A stretch of DNA of 64,000 nt from Candidatus Omnitrophota bacterium (GTDB taxonomy: Bacteria > Omnitrophota > Omnitrophia > Omnitrophales > JACROU01). The stretch spans positions 1 to 64,000 of the forward strand of contig JAJDCD010000022.1 of NCBI GenBank assembly GCA_029261035.1, given 5' to 3'. Numbering within the stretch: position 1 is the first letter of the stretch; every line of letters starts with the position of its first letter. The translations under genes and the position numbers were made by a program. The notes beneath the pieces are model-generated. The model was not told the origin of the DNA. It did no database searches and saw only the letters and a program-made list of their open reading frames with translations. This document shows, one piece after another, positions 1 to 8,619 of the stretch.

Positions 1-1560
1 AATAGAAGTAGGAGAATGGGAGTTTAGATTTAAGTATCAGGGAGAAAGCGTAAAGATTGGAGATGGCACTCTTTATTGGAATGGTAAGGAATATGAAAGA
101 GAGAAGGAGAGAGTGGAGAGAAAGATAAGAGAAGCGTTTAAGGAGTTAGAAGAAGGAGAGGTGAGAAGAATCGGGAAAGTGAATGAGCTTATTTTATTGT
201 CTCATGGACAAATAAAGCCAAAAACACTTCCGCAACCGGATGGAGGAATTCGTGAGAAGCAAATGAGTTTTGGAGCAGGAAGAAATTTAGAATGGGTGGA
301 ATTAGAGGTAGAAAGAATAGAAGGAGGAGAATGGGAGTTGAGATTTAAGTATCAGGGAGAAAGCGGAAAGATTGGAGATGGCACGCTTTATTGGAATGGG
401 AAGTAATATGAATGAGAGAAGGAGAGACTGGAGAGAAAGATAAGAGAAGTGTTTGAAGAGTTAGAAGAAGGAGAGGAAAGAAGAATAGGGAAAGTGAATG
501 CGCTTATTTTATTGTCTGGTGGTCAAATAAAGGAAAAAACACTTCCACAACCTAATGGAGGAATTCGTCAGAAGCCAATGAGTTTTGGAGCAGTAATGAA
601 TTTAGAGTCAGTGGAATTAGAGGTAGAAAGAATAGAAGGAGGAGAATGGGAGTTGAGATTTAAGTATCAGGGAGAAGGGGGAAAGGTTGGAGAGAGCAAG
701 CTTTATTGGAATGGGAAGAAATATGAAAGAGAGAAGGCGAGAGTGGAGAGAAAGATAAGAGAAGTGTTTGAAGAGTTAGAAGAAGGAGAGCAAACAAGAA
801 TAGGGAAAGTGAATGAGCTTATTATATTGTCTGGTGGACAAATAAAGAAAAAAACACTTCCACAACCTAATGGAGGAGTTCGTGAGAAGAAAATGAATTT
901 TGGGGCAGGAAAGAATTTAGAGTCAGTGGAATTAGAGGTAGAAAGACTAGAAGGGGGAGAATGGGAGTTGAGGTTTAAGTATCAGGGAGAAAGCGGAAAT
1001 GTTGGAGAGAGCAAGCTTTATTGGAATGGGAAGGAATATGAAGGAGAGAAGGAGAGAATGGAGAGAAAGATAAGAGAAGTGTTTAAGGAGTTAGAAGAAG
1101 GAGAGGAAAGAAGAATAGGGAAAGTGAATGAGCTTATTAACTTGTCTCTAGGACAAATAAAGGCAAAAACACTTCCGCAACCGGATGGAGGAATTCGTGA
1201 GAAGGGAATGAGTTTTGGAGCGGTAAATAATTTAGAGTGGGTGGAATTAGAGGTAGAAAGAATAGAAGGGGGAGAATGGGAGTTGAGATTTAAGTATCAG
1301 GGAGAAGGGGGAAAGGTTGGAGAGAGCACGCTTTATTGGAATGGGAAGAAATATGAAGGAGAGAAGGAGAGAGTGGAGAGAAAGATAAGAGAAGTGTTTA
1401 AGGAGTTAGAAGAAGGAGAGGAAAGAAGAATCGGGAAAGTGAATGAGCTTATTATATTGTCTAGTGGACAAATAAAGGTAAAAACACTTCCACAACCGGA
1501 TGGAGGAGTTCGTGAGAAGTTAATGAGTTTTGGAGCAGGAAAGAATTTAGAAGAAGTTGA
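1..1560 (+). repeat. 315-bp near-identical tandem repeat array
   Basis: The same landmark (the T of the tct codon before GGACAAATAAAG) falls at 200, 515, 830, 1145 and 1460, giving an exact 315-bp (105-codon) period. The copies differ by scattered substitutions only, with no indels, so the array amplified recently or is kept uniform by recombination. The coding strand is very purine-rich (long GAGAAGGAGAGA-type runs). Downstream copies in the same ORF keep the period only approximately and are highly diverged. Confidence 0.9.
2..406 (+). CDS. 3' fragment of giant tandem-repeat protein, cut by in-frame stops
   Basis: The frame is open from base 2 and is the same frame as the large ORF downstream, so this is the tail of a gene that begins outside the window. 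It encodes the end of one ~105-residue repeat and one complete repeat with the FPQPDG-like (here LPQPDG) and LYWNG landmarks. It stops at TAA 404-406, with a second in-frame stop, TGA, at 413-415. The matching positions in the next copies read GAA and GGA, so both stops look like G-to-T changes in a repeat unit that was once read through. It could be a decayed junction in one giant gene or the real end of a separate paralogue. I do not recognise the repeat, and function is unknown. Confidence 0.6.
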   Translation: MEVGEWEFRFKYQGESVKIGDGTLYWNGKEYEREKERVERKIREAFKELEEGEVRRIGKVNELILLSHGQIKPKTLPQPDGGIREKQMSFGAGRNLEWVELEVERIEGGEWELRFKYQGESGKIGDGTLYWNGK

Positions 1561-4500
1561 TCTCACTATCCATAACGAAAACGGGAAATGGGTTTTAGAA
1601 TTTAGATACAAAAAAGAAGGGGAAGAAGACTTTCGCCCCGAACCTGTCCGCCTTCAATGGAACCCTGAAACAGAAGAATATGAACGTTACGTAAAAGACA
1701 CCCGACAAGAAGTATACGAATTTGATCCGGAAGCGGAAGGGTTTAGTTTGGGAGAGGACAGAGGTCAGAAGACTGAAGTCGGAAGCCCAAACACCACCCC
1801 ACACCAAGAAGGTGTAGGGCAGGCAAGGGTGCATGGCAAGCAGAATATTGTCACCCCCGACTTGATCGATGGATCCCTGCCTACCGGTAGGCAGGCAGAG
1901 TCTTCAGATAAACAGGATTCCCGCTTTCGCGGGAATGACAGTGCTAAAAGCCAAGAGCCAAAAACTATTGATCCATCGACAGCTCAGAGCTTGGGCGTAC
2001 AGATGAATAAAGAGATTCAAATGATGAAAATATCAAAAGTATTTCAGGAATTACGAGACGGTGAAAGTAGGGATGTTGGAGATATTAGCCTTCTCATTAA
2101 TAGGACTTCGGGACAATTAAAGAAAAATATTTTCCCACTTCCCAATGGAAAGAAGGTAGCTACACATCAGAATGTGGGGCTTGGAAAAAAATTGGAAGAA
2201 GTTAGGATGACCATACATAAGAAGGCAGGATATTGGATTTTAGATATAGTTCGGAAGAAAGAAGGAAAAGTAAAGTTTAGAGAAGATTTAGTTCAGTTAC
2301 GATGGAGTCCTGAAACAAAGCTTTATGAAGTTATAAAAGAAGAAACTATGAGTGATCAAATTTGGAAAGCATTTAGAGAACTAAAGCAAGGTCAAAGTAG
2401 AAGTTTTGATGATATAGGCTCTTTAATTTTATTTAATTCGGGACAAGTAGCGCAAACATTTCCACAACCTGATGGCATAAAGATTGGAAAAGGCAAAAGT
2501 TTTGGCGCTAAAACAGGTCTGACAAAGGTTTCCTTAACAGTAGAAAAATTAAAAGGTGAGTATTGGAAGCTGACAATGCCTTATGTCAAGAAAGATGGTA
2601 GTAAAGGTGTTGGAATGCTTTATTGGAATGGAAGAGAATATGAAACAGAAAAGGAAAGAGTATCAAGAAAGATTTTAAAATCTTATTCACAGCTGCAAGT
2701 TGGAGAAGTAACTAGGATTGGGGATGTAAGTGCTCTTATAAATTTATCTCTAGGGAGTCTCTTGAAAGCATTTCCTCAACCGGACGGAGCAATAATTTCA
2801 AATAGTAAAGGTTTTGGAATGAAAACGGATTTAGTGAAAGTTTTACTGGGTATTAAGAGGTTGAATGAAGTGGAATGGGAGCTGAGTTTCAATTATCTAA
2901 CTAAAAATGGTGAAAGTGGGCAAGCGAAACTTTATTGGAATGGAAGTGAATATGAATCAGAGAAAGAGCATACTTCCAGAAAAATCAGAGAAGCTTACGA
3001 AGGACTTATGGTAGGAGAGGAAAGGCATTTTGAAAATATCAATTCGCTTATTCAATTATCAGGAGGTTCCTTGTTGGGTATTTTTCCTCAGCCTAACGGA
3101 ACGAATATTGGGAAATATAAAGCGTTGCAATCGGGAGGAGGTTTAGAAAAGGTTGATTTAGCTTTAAGAAAGCTGACAAATAGGGAGTGGGAGCTAAATT
3201 TTAATTATAAAAAACATAGTGGAGAAATTGGGCAGAGTCAGCTTTACTGGAGCGGAACAGCTTTTGAAACAAAACAAGAAGGAGTTGTCCGTAAGATTTT
3301 AGAGGCGTTTCAGGATCTTAATGAAGAAGAGTCTTTAGATATAGGAGATGTGGGCCCAGTGCTTAATTTAACCGCAGGAAGCTTGAGCTCTAGATTTCCT
3401 CAGCCAGACGGTGATTTTCTAAGTGGAAATTTTGCAATAGGAGCTGGGAACAATTTAGAAGATGTGAGTTTGAGAATGAGTAAAATTAAGGATGAACCAT
3501 GGCAATTGGAATTTACGTATAAGCAAAAAGGCGGAAAGGAAGGAAAGGTTAATCTTTATTGGAATGGACGTACTTATGAAACTCCTAAAGAGCAAAAATA
3601 TCGAAAAATCAGTGAAGCTTTTGCTGAGCTTAAAATAGGTGAGATTGAATCCATCGGAAGGGTTGATTCGATAATCAATATGTCTAATGGACAACTTTAT
3701 ATTGGGGCACCATTTCCTGATGGAAATACGCTAAAAAAGCCAAAGGGCTTCGGGTTGGGAGGCTCCTTAGAACAGGTTTTTCTGGATGTAGAAAGAAAAG
3801 AAATGGGTGGGTGGCAGTTAAAGTTTACAAGTTATCAAAAAGAACGAAAAAAGACAGAGCAAGTTCTTTATTGGAATGGAAGTGAATATGAGACTTATCA
3901 AGAAAGAACGATCCGAAAAATAAAAGAAATTTTTAAGAAATCTGGTATAGGAGAGAGGCAAGCTATTCAGGATGTAAGCAGTCTGATGAATATGACAAAA
4001 GGACAGTTGAGCGTTTTATTTCCTCAGCCAGAAGGCGGTGTTATAAACGAGTCTAAGGGGTTAAGGCTAGGCGGGACTTTAGATAGTGTGAATTTAGAGA
4101 TAATAAGATTAAATAAAACAGAGTGGAAGTTAAATTTTATTGCCCTTAAAGAGAATGGAGAGTTAAAAGAGGGGAGTCTTTATTGGAATGGAGTAGAGTA
4201 TGAAACGGAAAAGGAAAGAGTCTTAAGAAAAATTAAAGCTGTGTTTCGAGATTTGGGAGTGGGTGAAGGGGTAAATGTAGTGGATGTCAGTTCGCTTGTC
4301 TCTATGACTTATGGAGACTTGCAATCATCGTTTCCTCAACCAGATATGAAGCCTGTTGGCAGGGTTTTGAGCTTAGGCGGAGTACAGAATTTAAAGCAAA
4401 TCGATTTAAAAATAAAAAAATTAGATGAACAAAGTTGGGAGTTGACCTTTGAGTACGTGAATGAATTTGATGTTGTTGGTGAAAGTGTATTGTTGTGGAA

Positions 4501-7354
4501 CGGAAGTTTTTATGATGTTACTAAAAAACAAGAATCAGCTGTTGTTTTGTCCACACAAGGGCAAGTAAAAAGAACGGAAATAAGTAAAGAACTAAGTAAT
4601 TTCTTTAAAAACATGAATGAAGACGAAAGTAGAGACGTGGGAAATGTTAATTATTTAATAAATATGGATTCGGGACGATTGGCAAGCATATTTCCTCAAC
4701 CTGATGGTAAATCAATTAATGCTTCAAAAAATTTAGTTTCTGGAATTAGATTGAAGGACGTTGTTTTGAGGTTAACGAAATTACCTAACCAAGAGTGGGA
4801 ACTTAATTTTAATTATGTGGACCGCAAAGGGCGAAAGGGGGAAGTTAAACTCTATTGGAATGGAGAAATATATCAAACGGTTAAAGAAAGAAAAGCCGAA
4901 ATGATTAGAAAAGCATTTCGCCGATTGAGCGAAGGAGAGAGTGAAGTTATTGCAGACATTAATCAATTAGTTTCTTTGTCTTATGGGGCTCTTTCTGAAT
5001 TGTTTCCTCAGCCTGATGAAACGAAGTTGCAGAAACGAATACATTTAGGTGTTCGAAAAGGTTTGAAACAAGTTGGTTTAGAAGTTACAAAATTGGAGGG
5101 TGAAGAGTGGTTATTAATCTTTGATTACAAACAAAATGATGGGGTGAAAGATAAGGTAGAAATTTATTGGAATGGAAACGAGTATGAAAGCAAGAAGCAA
5201 AGAGTTGCTAGAAAGGTTGTTCAAGCATATTCAGAATTAAGAGAAGGGGAAGGGATGCAAATTGGAAATGTAAACCCTTTAATATTGCTATCCGGTGGCG
5301 CTTTACTGCGAATTTTCCCAAGGCCTGATGGAAGTAAAATAGAAAAAGAAACAGGTTTTGGAGTTGGGAATGACTTAACAGAGGTTGAATTGGAGATTGT
5401 GAGACTTCAGTATGGAGAGTGGAAATTTAATTTTAAATACAAGAGTAAAACAGTTTCTGAAGGAGAAGCGAACCTTTATTGGAATGGAGAAGAGTTTGAA
5501 ACAGAGGATGAAAGGTTACGAAGAGTTGTTAGCGAAGTTTTTCAAAAAATTAAAGTGGGTGAGATTGTAAAGGTAGGAAATATTAATTCTTTGGTTACTC
5601 TTTCTATAGCCCAGTTAGTAGGCACTTTTCCTACCCCTGACGGAGGGGTTTTGGGATATAGAATGAGTTTCGGAGCAAAAGCAAAATTAAGAGATGTTGA
5701 TTTGGAAATAAGGAAGTCGGGAGAGAGAGTCTATGAGTTAGTTTTTAATTTTGAACAACAGGATGGGGAGAAAGGATCCACTCTTTTGTATTGGGATGGA
5801 ATAAGATATGAGACGGAAAAGCATAAAAAAATAAGAGAAATTAAAGAAGTATTTTCTAACTTAAATATGGGAGAGAGTACAGATGTTGGAGACATAACAT
5901 CTTTAATTACGCTGTATGGACCTCAGATTCGATGGTCTTTTCCTCAGCCAAATGGTAAAAATATTGGAGAACAAACAAGTTTTGGCGGAGAGAAAGGGCT
6001 TACCAAAGTAGCGCTTATTATTAAAAAAATTAACTCAGAAGAATGGCGGCTTGATTTTATTTATAAACGTAAAGAAGGGGATGAAAGAACAGCGCAAATG
6101 TATTGGAACGGAAGTAAGTATGAAAGAGAAGATCTGAGAGCGATAAGAAAAATGAAGCAGGCCTTCTTAGAATTAAAAGACGGCGAAAGTAGAGAGATTG
6201 GCAGAGTGAATAAACTTTTTCACCTATCTGCAGGACAATTAAAAAAGCGTTTTCCAACCCCTATAAACACGGTTATAGGAGAGATACAAACAATAGGTTT
6301 AGGGCACTCTGTAGAAGAAGTTAATCTCACTATCCATAACGAAAACAGAAAATGGGTCTTGGAATTCGAATACAAAAAAGAAGGAGAAGAAGGCTTTCGC
6401 CCCGAGCCCGTCCGCCTGCAATGGAATCCTGAAACAGAAAAATACGAACCCTACGTAAAAGACATCCAACAAGCAGTGTACGAATTTGATCCCGATGCAG
6501 AAGGCTTTAGTTTGGGAGAGGACAGAGGTCAGAGGACTGAAGTCGGAAGACAGAATATTGTCATCCCCGACTTGATCGGGGATCCAGTGTCTTTAAAGCA
6601 AATGGATTTCGGCCTTCGCGGGAATGACATCACTATAGATCAGGTGATACAAAAATATCCAATTGAAATTCAAAGGGCATTGCAGTTAGCGTTTTTAATG
6701 AAACAGTTAAAAGAAGAAGGTGTTTCTAAGGATTCTTTTTTGAGTTCTGTGAATTTAGTTTCAAGTCAGAGAGCTAATGTGCAAACAACAAAGCTGGTTT
6801 ATCAAATTATGGATTTTGTGACATTTAGAGATCGATTAAAAAATTTAGAGGGGTTGGTTGGGTTTATGGAAGAAGGTGGTTTGTTAGAAGTGGCTTTTTC
6901 TTCTGATCAAAAACAAGAGGTGATGCAGTTGTTGGGAAGGAAAAGTGTGATACCTCAGAAATATCGTTATCTTTTTCAAAATGCTTTTAAACAGTATGGA
7001 GATGTTGGAAAGCAAAAGTTTGACGGCAGTGTTCGGGTAATACTGATGAATCAAGAAAATATAGACAAGGTTCCTGGGAAAATTGCCAAAGAATTTTTAA
7101 GTACTTCTTATGAGTCTCGGTACTTAAAATTTGTTCCTGGAGCAAGTGAGAAGCTTTCTGTGTGGGCGATTCAGGCGGCGCAACTAAGAGAAGAAGCAGG
7201 GGATGCTTTTCAGGAACAATTCACTTATAATGTGTTAGGTTTTTATTCTGAAGGTGATGTGGTTCGATTTAAGGATGGGAAATTAATCTTTAATTTAGTT
7301 GAGATATTGACGTTAAATTATGAAGCTCAACAGCAGGTGTTGATTGCGGCTTAG
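449..7354 (+). CDS. Giant protein of about 18 copies of an unrecognised ~105-residue repeat
   Basis: This 2301-residue ORF is built almost entirely of one domain repeated about 18 times. Each unit begins RKI..xF..L..GE, continues through IG.VN.LI.LS.GQL, FPQPDG, SFG and a V.L.I.R...EW.L.F.Y strand, and ends LYWNG..YE..KER. Units 1-4 are nearly identical, while units 5-18 share only the landmarks. Units 4 and 18 end in an almost identical alternative module (TIHNENGKW ... EGFSLGEDRG), each followed by a palindromic element read in frame. The last ~230 residues are a different helical region with no family I can name. No signal peptide or membrane segment is visible, but the true N-terminus may lie upstream of the stops at 404-415. 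The GTG start at 449 is only the first start codon after those stops and has no convincing ribosome site. The function may be structural or adhesive; that is a guess. Confidence 0.7.
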   Translation: MFEELEEGEERRIGKVNALILLSGGQIKEKTLPQPNGGIRQKPMSFGAVMNLESVELEVERIEGGEWELRFKYQGEGGKVGESKLYWNGKKYEREKARVERKIREVFEELEEGEQTRIGKVNELIILSGGQIKKKTLPQPNGGVREKKMNFGAGKNLESVELEVERLEGGEWELRFKYQGESGNVGESKLYWNGKEYEGEKERMERKIREVFKELEEGEERRIGKVNELINLSLGQIKAKTLPQPDGGIREKGMSFGAVNNLEWVELEVERIEGGEWELRFKYQGEGGKVGESTLYWNGKKYEGEKERVERKIREVFKELEEGEERRIGKVNELIILSSGQIKVKTLPQPDGGVREKLMSFGAGKNLEEVDLTIHNENGKWVLEFRYKKEGEEDFRPEPVRLQWNPETEEYERYVKDTRQEVYEFDPEAEGFSLGEDRGQKTEVGSPNTTPHQEGVGQARVHGKQNIVTPDLIDGSLPTGRQAESSDKQDSRFRGNDSAKSQEPKTIDPSTAQSLGVQMNKEIQMMKISKVFQELRDGESRDVGDISLLINRTSGQLKKNIFPLPNGKKVATHQNVGLGKKLEEVRMTIHKKAGYWILDIVRKKEGKVKFREDLVQLRWSPETKLYEVIKEETMSDQIWKAFRELKQGQSRSFDDIGSLILFNSGQVAQTFPQPDGIKIGKGKSFGAKTGLTKVSLTVEKLKGEYWKLTMPYVKKDGSKGVGMLYWNGREYETEKERVSRKILKSYSQLQVGEVTRIGDVSALINLSLGSLLKAFPQPDGAIISNSKGFGMKTDLVKVLLGIKRLNEVEWELSFNYLTKNGESGQAKLYWNGSEYESEKEHTSRKIREAYEGLMVGEERHFENINSLIQLSGGSLLGIFPQPNGTNIGKYKALQSGGGLEKVDLALRKLTNREWELNFNYKKHSGEIGQSQLYWSGTAFETKQEGVVRKILEAFQDLNEEESLDIGDVGPVLNLTAGSLSSRFPQPDGDFLSGNFAIGAGNNLEDVSLRMSKIKDEPWQLEFTYKQKGGKEGKVNLYWNGRTYETPKEQKYRKISEAFAELKIGEIESIGRVDSIINMSNGQLYIGAPFPDGNTLKKPKGFGLGGSLEQVFLDVERKEMGGWQLKFTSYQKERKKTEQVLYWNGSEYETYQERTIRKIKEIFKKSGIGERQAIQDVSSLMNMTKGQLSVLFPQPEGGVINESKGLRLGGTLDSVNLEIIRLNKTEWKLNFIALKENGELKEGSLYWNGVEYETEKERVLRKIKAVFRDLGVGEGVNVVDVSSLVSMTYGDLQSSFPQPDMKPVGRVLSLGGVQNLKQIDLKIKKLDEQSWELTFEYVNEFDVVGESVLLWNGSFYDVTKKQESAVVLSTQGQVKRTEISKELSNFFKNMNEDESRDVGNVNYLINMDSGRLASIFPQPDGKSINASKNLVSGIRLKDVVLRLTKLPNQEWELNFNYVDRKGRKGEVKLYWNGEIYQTVKERKAEMIRKAFRRLSEGESEVIADINQLVSLSYGALSELFPQPDETKLQKRIHLGVRKGLKQVGLEVTKLEGEEWLLIFDYKQNDGVKDKVEIYWNGNEYESKKQRVARKVVQAYSELREGEGMQIGNVNPLILLSGGALLRIFPRPDGSKIEKETGFGVGNDLTEVELEIVRLQYGEWKFNFKYKSKTVSEGEANLYWNGEEFETEDERLRRVVSEVFQKIKVGEIVKVGNINSLVTLSIAQLVGTFPTPDGGVLGYRMSFGAKAKLRDVDLEIRKSGERVYELVFNFEQQDGEKGSTLLYWDGIRYETEKHKKIREIKEVFSNLNMGESTDVGDITSLITLYGPQIRWSFPQPNGKNIGEQTSFGGEKGLTKVALIIKKINSEEWRLDFIYKRKEGDERTAQMYWNGSKYEREDLRAIRKMKQAFLELKDGESREIGRVNKLFHLSAGQLKKRFPTPINTVIGEIQTIGLGHSVEEVNLTIHNENRKWVLEFEYKKEGEEGFRPEPVRLQWNPETEKYEPYVKDIQQAVYEFDPDAEGFSLGEDRGQRTEVGRQNIVIPDLIGDPVSLKQMDFGLRGNDITIDQVIQKYPIEIQRALQLAFLMKQLKEEGVSKDSFLSSVNLVSSQRANVQTTKLVYQIMDFVTFRDRLKNLEGLVGFMEEGGLLEVAFSSDQKQEVMQLLGRKSVIPQKYRYLFQNAFKQYGDVGKQKFDGSVRVILMNQENIDKVPGKIAKEFLSTSYESRYLKFVPGASEKLSVWAIQAAQLREEAGDAFQEQFTYNVLGFYSEGDVVRFKDGKLIFNLVEILTLNYEAQQQVLIAA
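1846..1941 (+). repeat. Palindromic element read in frame inside the giant gene
   Basis: The stretch starts ATTGTCACCCCCGACTTGAT and ends GCTTTCGCGGGAATGACA. It is the same family as intergenic elements in this window (outer arms TGTCATcccc / ggggATGACA, inner GATCC). Here it also contains a short palindrome CTGCCTACCGGTAGGCAG. It is translated without breaking the frame, giving the peptide SRFRGND near its end. It lies in a linker between repeat units 4 and 5, so it is probably a mobile or dispersed palindrome tolerated as coding sequence. Confidence 0.75.
6557..6629 (+). repeat. Second in-frame palindromic element in the giant gene
   Basis: ATTGTCATCCCCGACTTGAT begins the element and GCGGGAATGACA ends it, with the usual CGGGGATCCAG inner hairpin. 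It gives the peptide fragments PDLIGDP and LRGND. It follows the duplicated EGFSLGEDRG module exactly as the copy at 1846 does, and separates the repeat array from the C-terminal domain. Confidence 0.75.
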
Positions 7355-7454
7355 TGACTGTCATATGCCTGCGGAAACGCAGAGCTATGTGACTGTCACT
7401 AAAGTTTAGATTGTTTAAATAAAATAGTGACAGTCACGCAAGGTGACAGTCACT
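7353..7454 (+). repeat. GTGACTGTCAC / GTGACAGTCAC palindrome cluster
   Basis: AGTGACTGTCA (7353-7363) and GTGACTGTCAC (7389-7399) are followed by the inverse-orientation pair AGTGACAGTCAC (7426-7437) and GTGACAGTCACT (7443-7454). The two halves form one large inverted repeat. A small hairpin with a GAAA loop (CTGCG-GAAA-CGCAG, 7368-7381) lies in the left half. The first copy overlaps the stop codon of the giant gene. The right half matches 8620-8648 except for one base, so this is a dispersed element. It may help terminate transcription of the giant gene. Confidence 0.8.
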
Positions 7455-7475
7455 ATTTTCTGATATGGAGACGAA

Positions 7476-8195
7476 ATGACGGATAAAAAGATTGCGATTG
7501 TTACGGGCGGTAATCGGGGGATTGGTTTTGAGATTTGTCGGCAGTTAGCTCGAGAGAAAGACATTCAAGTCCTTTTGACCAGTAGAGATAAAGATAAGGG
7601 TAAAGATGCTTGTGCTCAGCTGAAGAAAGAAGGTTTGGAGGTTTTGTCCTACGAATTGGATGTTACGGATGAAAACGAGATTTTTCGTTTTAGAGATTAT
7701 TTAAAGAAAGAATATGGGCGTGTAGATATTTTAGTAAATAATGCGGGGATTTTTATTGATAGTCATGACCATACAGAAGCGAGCGTTTTTTCTGTAGATA
7801 TCAAAACGATAAGAAAGACAATGAAGACGAATGCTTATGGATCTCTTTTTATGTGTCAGGCCTTAGTTCCTTTGATGAATAAAAATAATTATGGTCGTAT
7901 TGTGAATATTTCCAGTGGGATGGGGCAGCTTTCGGAAATGAATGGGGGCTCTGTTGGGTATCGTTTATCGAAAGTAGCCTTGAACGGTTTAACACGCATT
8001 TGGGCCGATGAGCTTAAGGGAACTAATGTTTTAATTAATTCGATGTGCCCGGGTTGGGTGAAGACAGGGATGGGAGGTGCTAATGCCACGCGTTCTGTGG
8101 AAGAAGGAGCGGATACAGCTATTTGGTTAGCGACACTCCCTGATGATGGCCCTAGTGGTGGATTTTTTAGAGATCGAAAAGAAATTGCTTGGTAG
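7476..8195 (+). CDS. Short-chain dehydrogenase/reductase (SDR)
   Basis: A 239-residue classical SDR with one Rossmann domain. It shows TGGNRGIG near residue 11 (NAD(P) binding), the NNAG strand motif, an active-site serine in NISSGMG, and YRLSK as the catalytic Tyr-x-x-x-Lys, followed by PGWVKT. Overall it resembles carbonyl-reductase-like SDRs that reduce ketones or aldehydes using NADPH. The substrate cannot be told from sequence. ATG 7476 follows GGAGACGAA, a fair ribosome site. It stands alone between palindromic repeats, with no pathway neighbours. Confidence 0.88.
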   Translation: MTDKKIAIVTGGNRGIGFEICRQLAREKDIQVLLTSRDKDKGKDACAQLKKEGLEVLSYELDVTDENEIFRFRDYLKKEYGRVDILVNNAGIFIDSHDHTEASVFSVDIKTIRKTMKTNAYGSLFMCQALVPLMNKNNYGRIVNISSGMGQLSEMNGGSVGYRLSKVALNGLTRIWADELKGTNVLINSMCPGWVKTGMGGANATRSVEEGADTAIWLATLPDDGPSGGFFRDRKEIAW

Positions 8196-8219
8196 GGAAG
8201 AGCTCGTGAAGCGTTATGC

Positions 8220-8308
8220 GTGAAGAGTGAAGCGAAATCCAAAGTGCCAGGCCTTAAGGCCTGGCACACCTAAGACAAATGGTTTACGAAATGCGCTTCA
8301 CTCTTCAC
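8220..8308 (+). repeat. Nested inverted repeat with GTGCCAGGC palindrome
   Basis: Outer arms GTGAAGAGTGAAGCG (8220-8234) and CGCTTCACTCTTCAC (8294-8308) are perfect 15-bp complements. Inside lies a perfect 24-bp palindrome at 8244-8267 whose half is GTGCCAGGCCTT. The core GTGCCAGGC/GCCTGGCAC recurs at 10948-10992. It lies just after the SDR stop and could fold on the mRNA, but there is no T-run, so it is not a typical terminator. Confidence 0.8.
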
Positions 8309-8335
8309 GAAATACGATAGATAAAGGAAGGTGTT

Positions 8336-8491
8336 ATGCCCAGAACATTCCGATTTAAATGTAAATTTAAATGTAAAAAGTGCGGAAAGACTTTTCCTAA
8401 AATGGGGAGTTGTGAGCCTAAGAGTTGCCCTTTTTGTTCTGCTAAAAAAGGTTCTTTCATTCTTGTTGAGAAGATAGATCTGAAGAAGTGA
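8336..8491 (+). CDS. 51-residue zinc-ribbon protein
   Basis: ATG 8336 is preceded by AAAGGAAGG, a good ribosome site, and the frame ends at TGA 8489-8491. The protein is basic and carries a C-x2-C-G knuckle (CKKCG) and a second C-x2-C (CPFC), with two further cysteines nearby, so it probably binds one zinc ion as a ribbon. Such small ribbons are often nucleic-acid or protein interaction modules. I can assign no specific family or partner. It sits alone between two palindromic repeats. Confidence 0.6.
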   Translation: MPRTFRFKCKFKCKKCGKTFPKMGSCEPKSCPFCSAKKGSFILVEKIDLKK

Positions 8492-8619
8492 TTAATGGTT
8501 TTTGGCTATTAGTCTTTAGCTTTTAGTGAGCAGTGATGTCATTCCCTCGAAGGAGGGTATCCAGTATGTCTTTCTACTTCTGTTGTTCTGTATTATAATA
8601 ATGTCTTCGATTAAACATA

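Noticed and set aside
1-1560. Regular 315-bp repeats resembling an array such as CRISPR or satellite DNA
   Set aside because: The repeats are coding throughout with a 105-codon period and no unique spacers; they are protein-domain repeats.
7889-8269. Minus-strand 126-residue frame opposite the SDR gene
   Set aside because: Fully antisense to a clear SDR, no family motif, and it starts in a palindrome.
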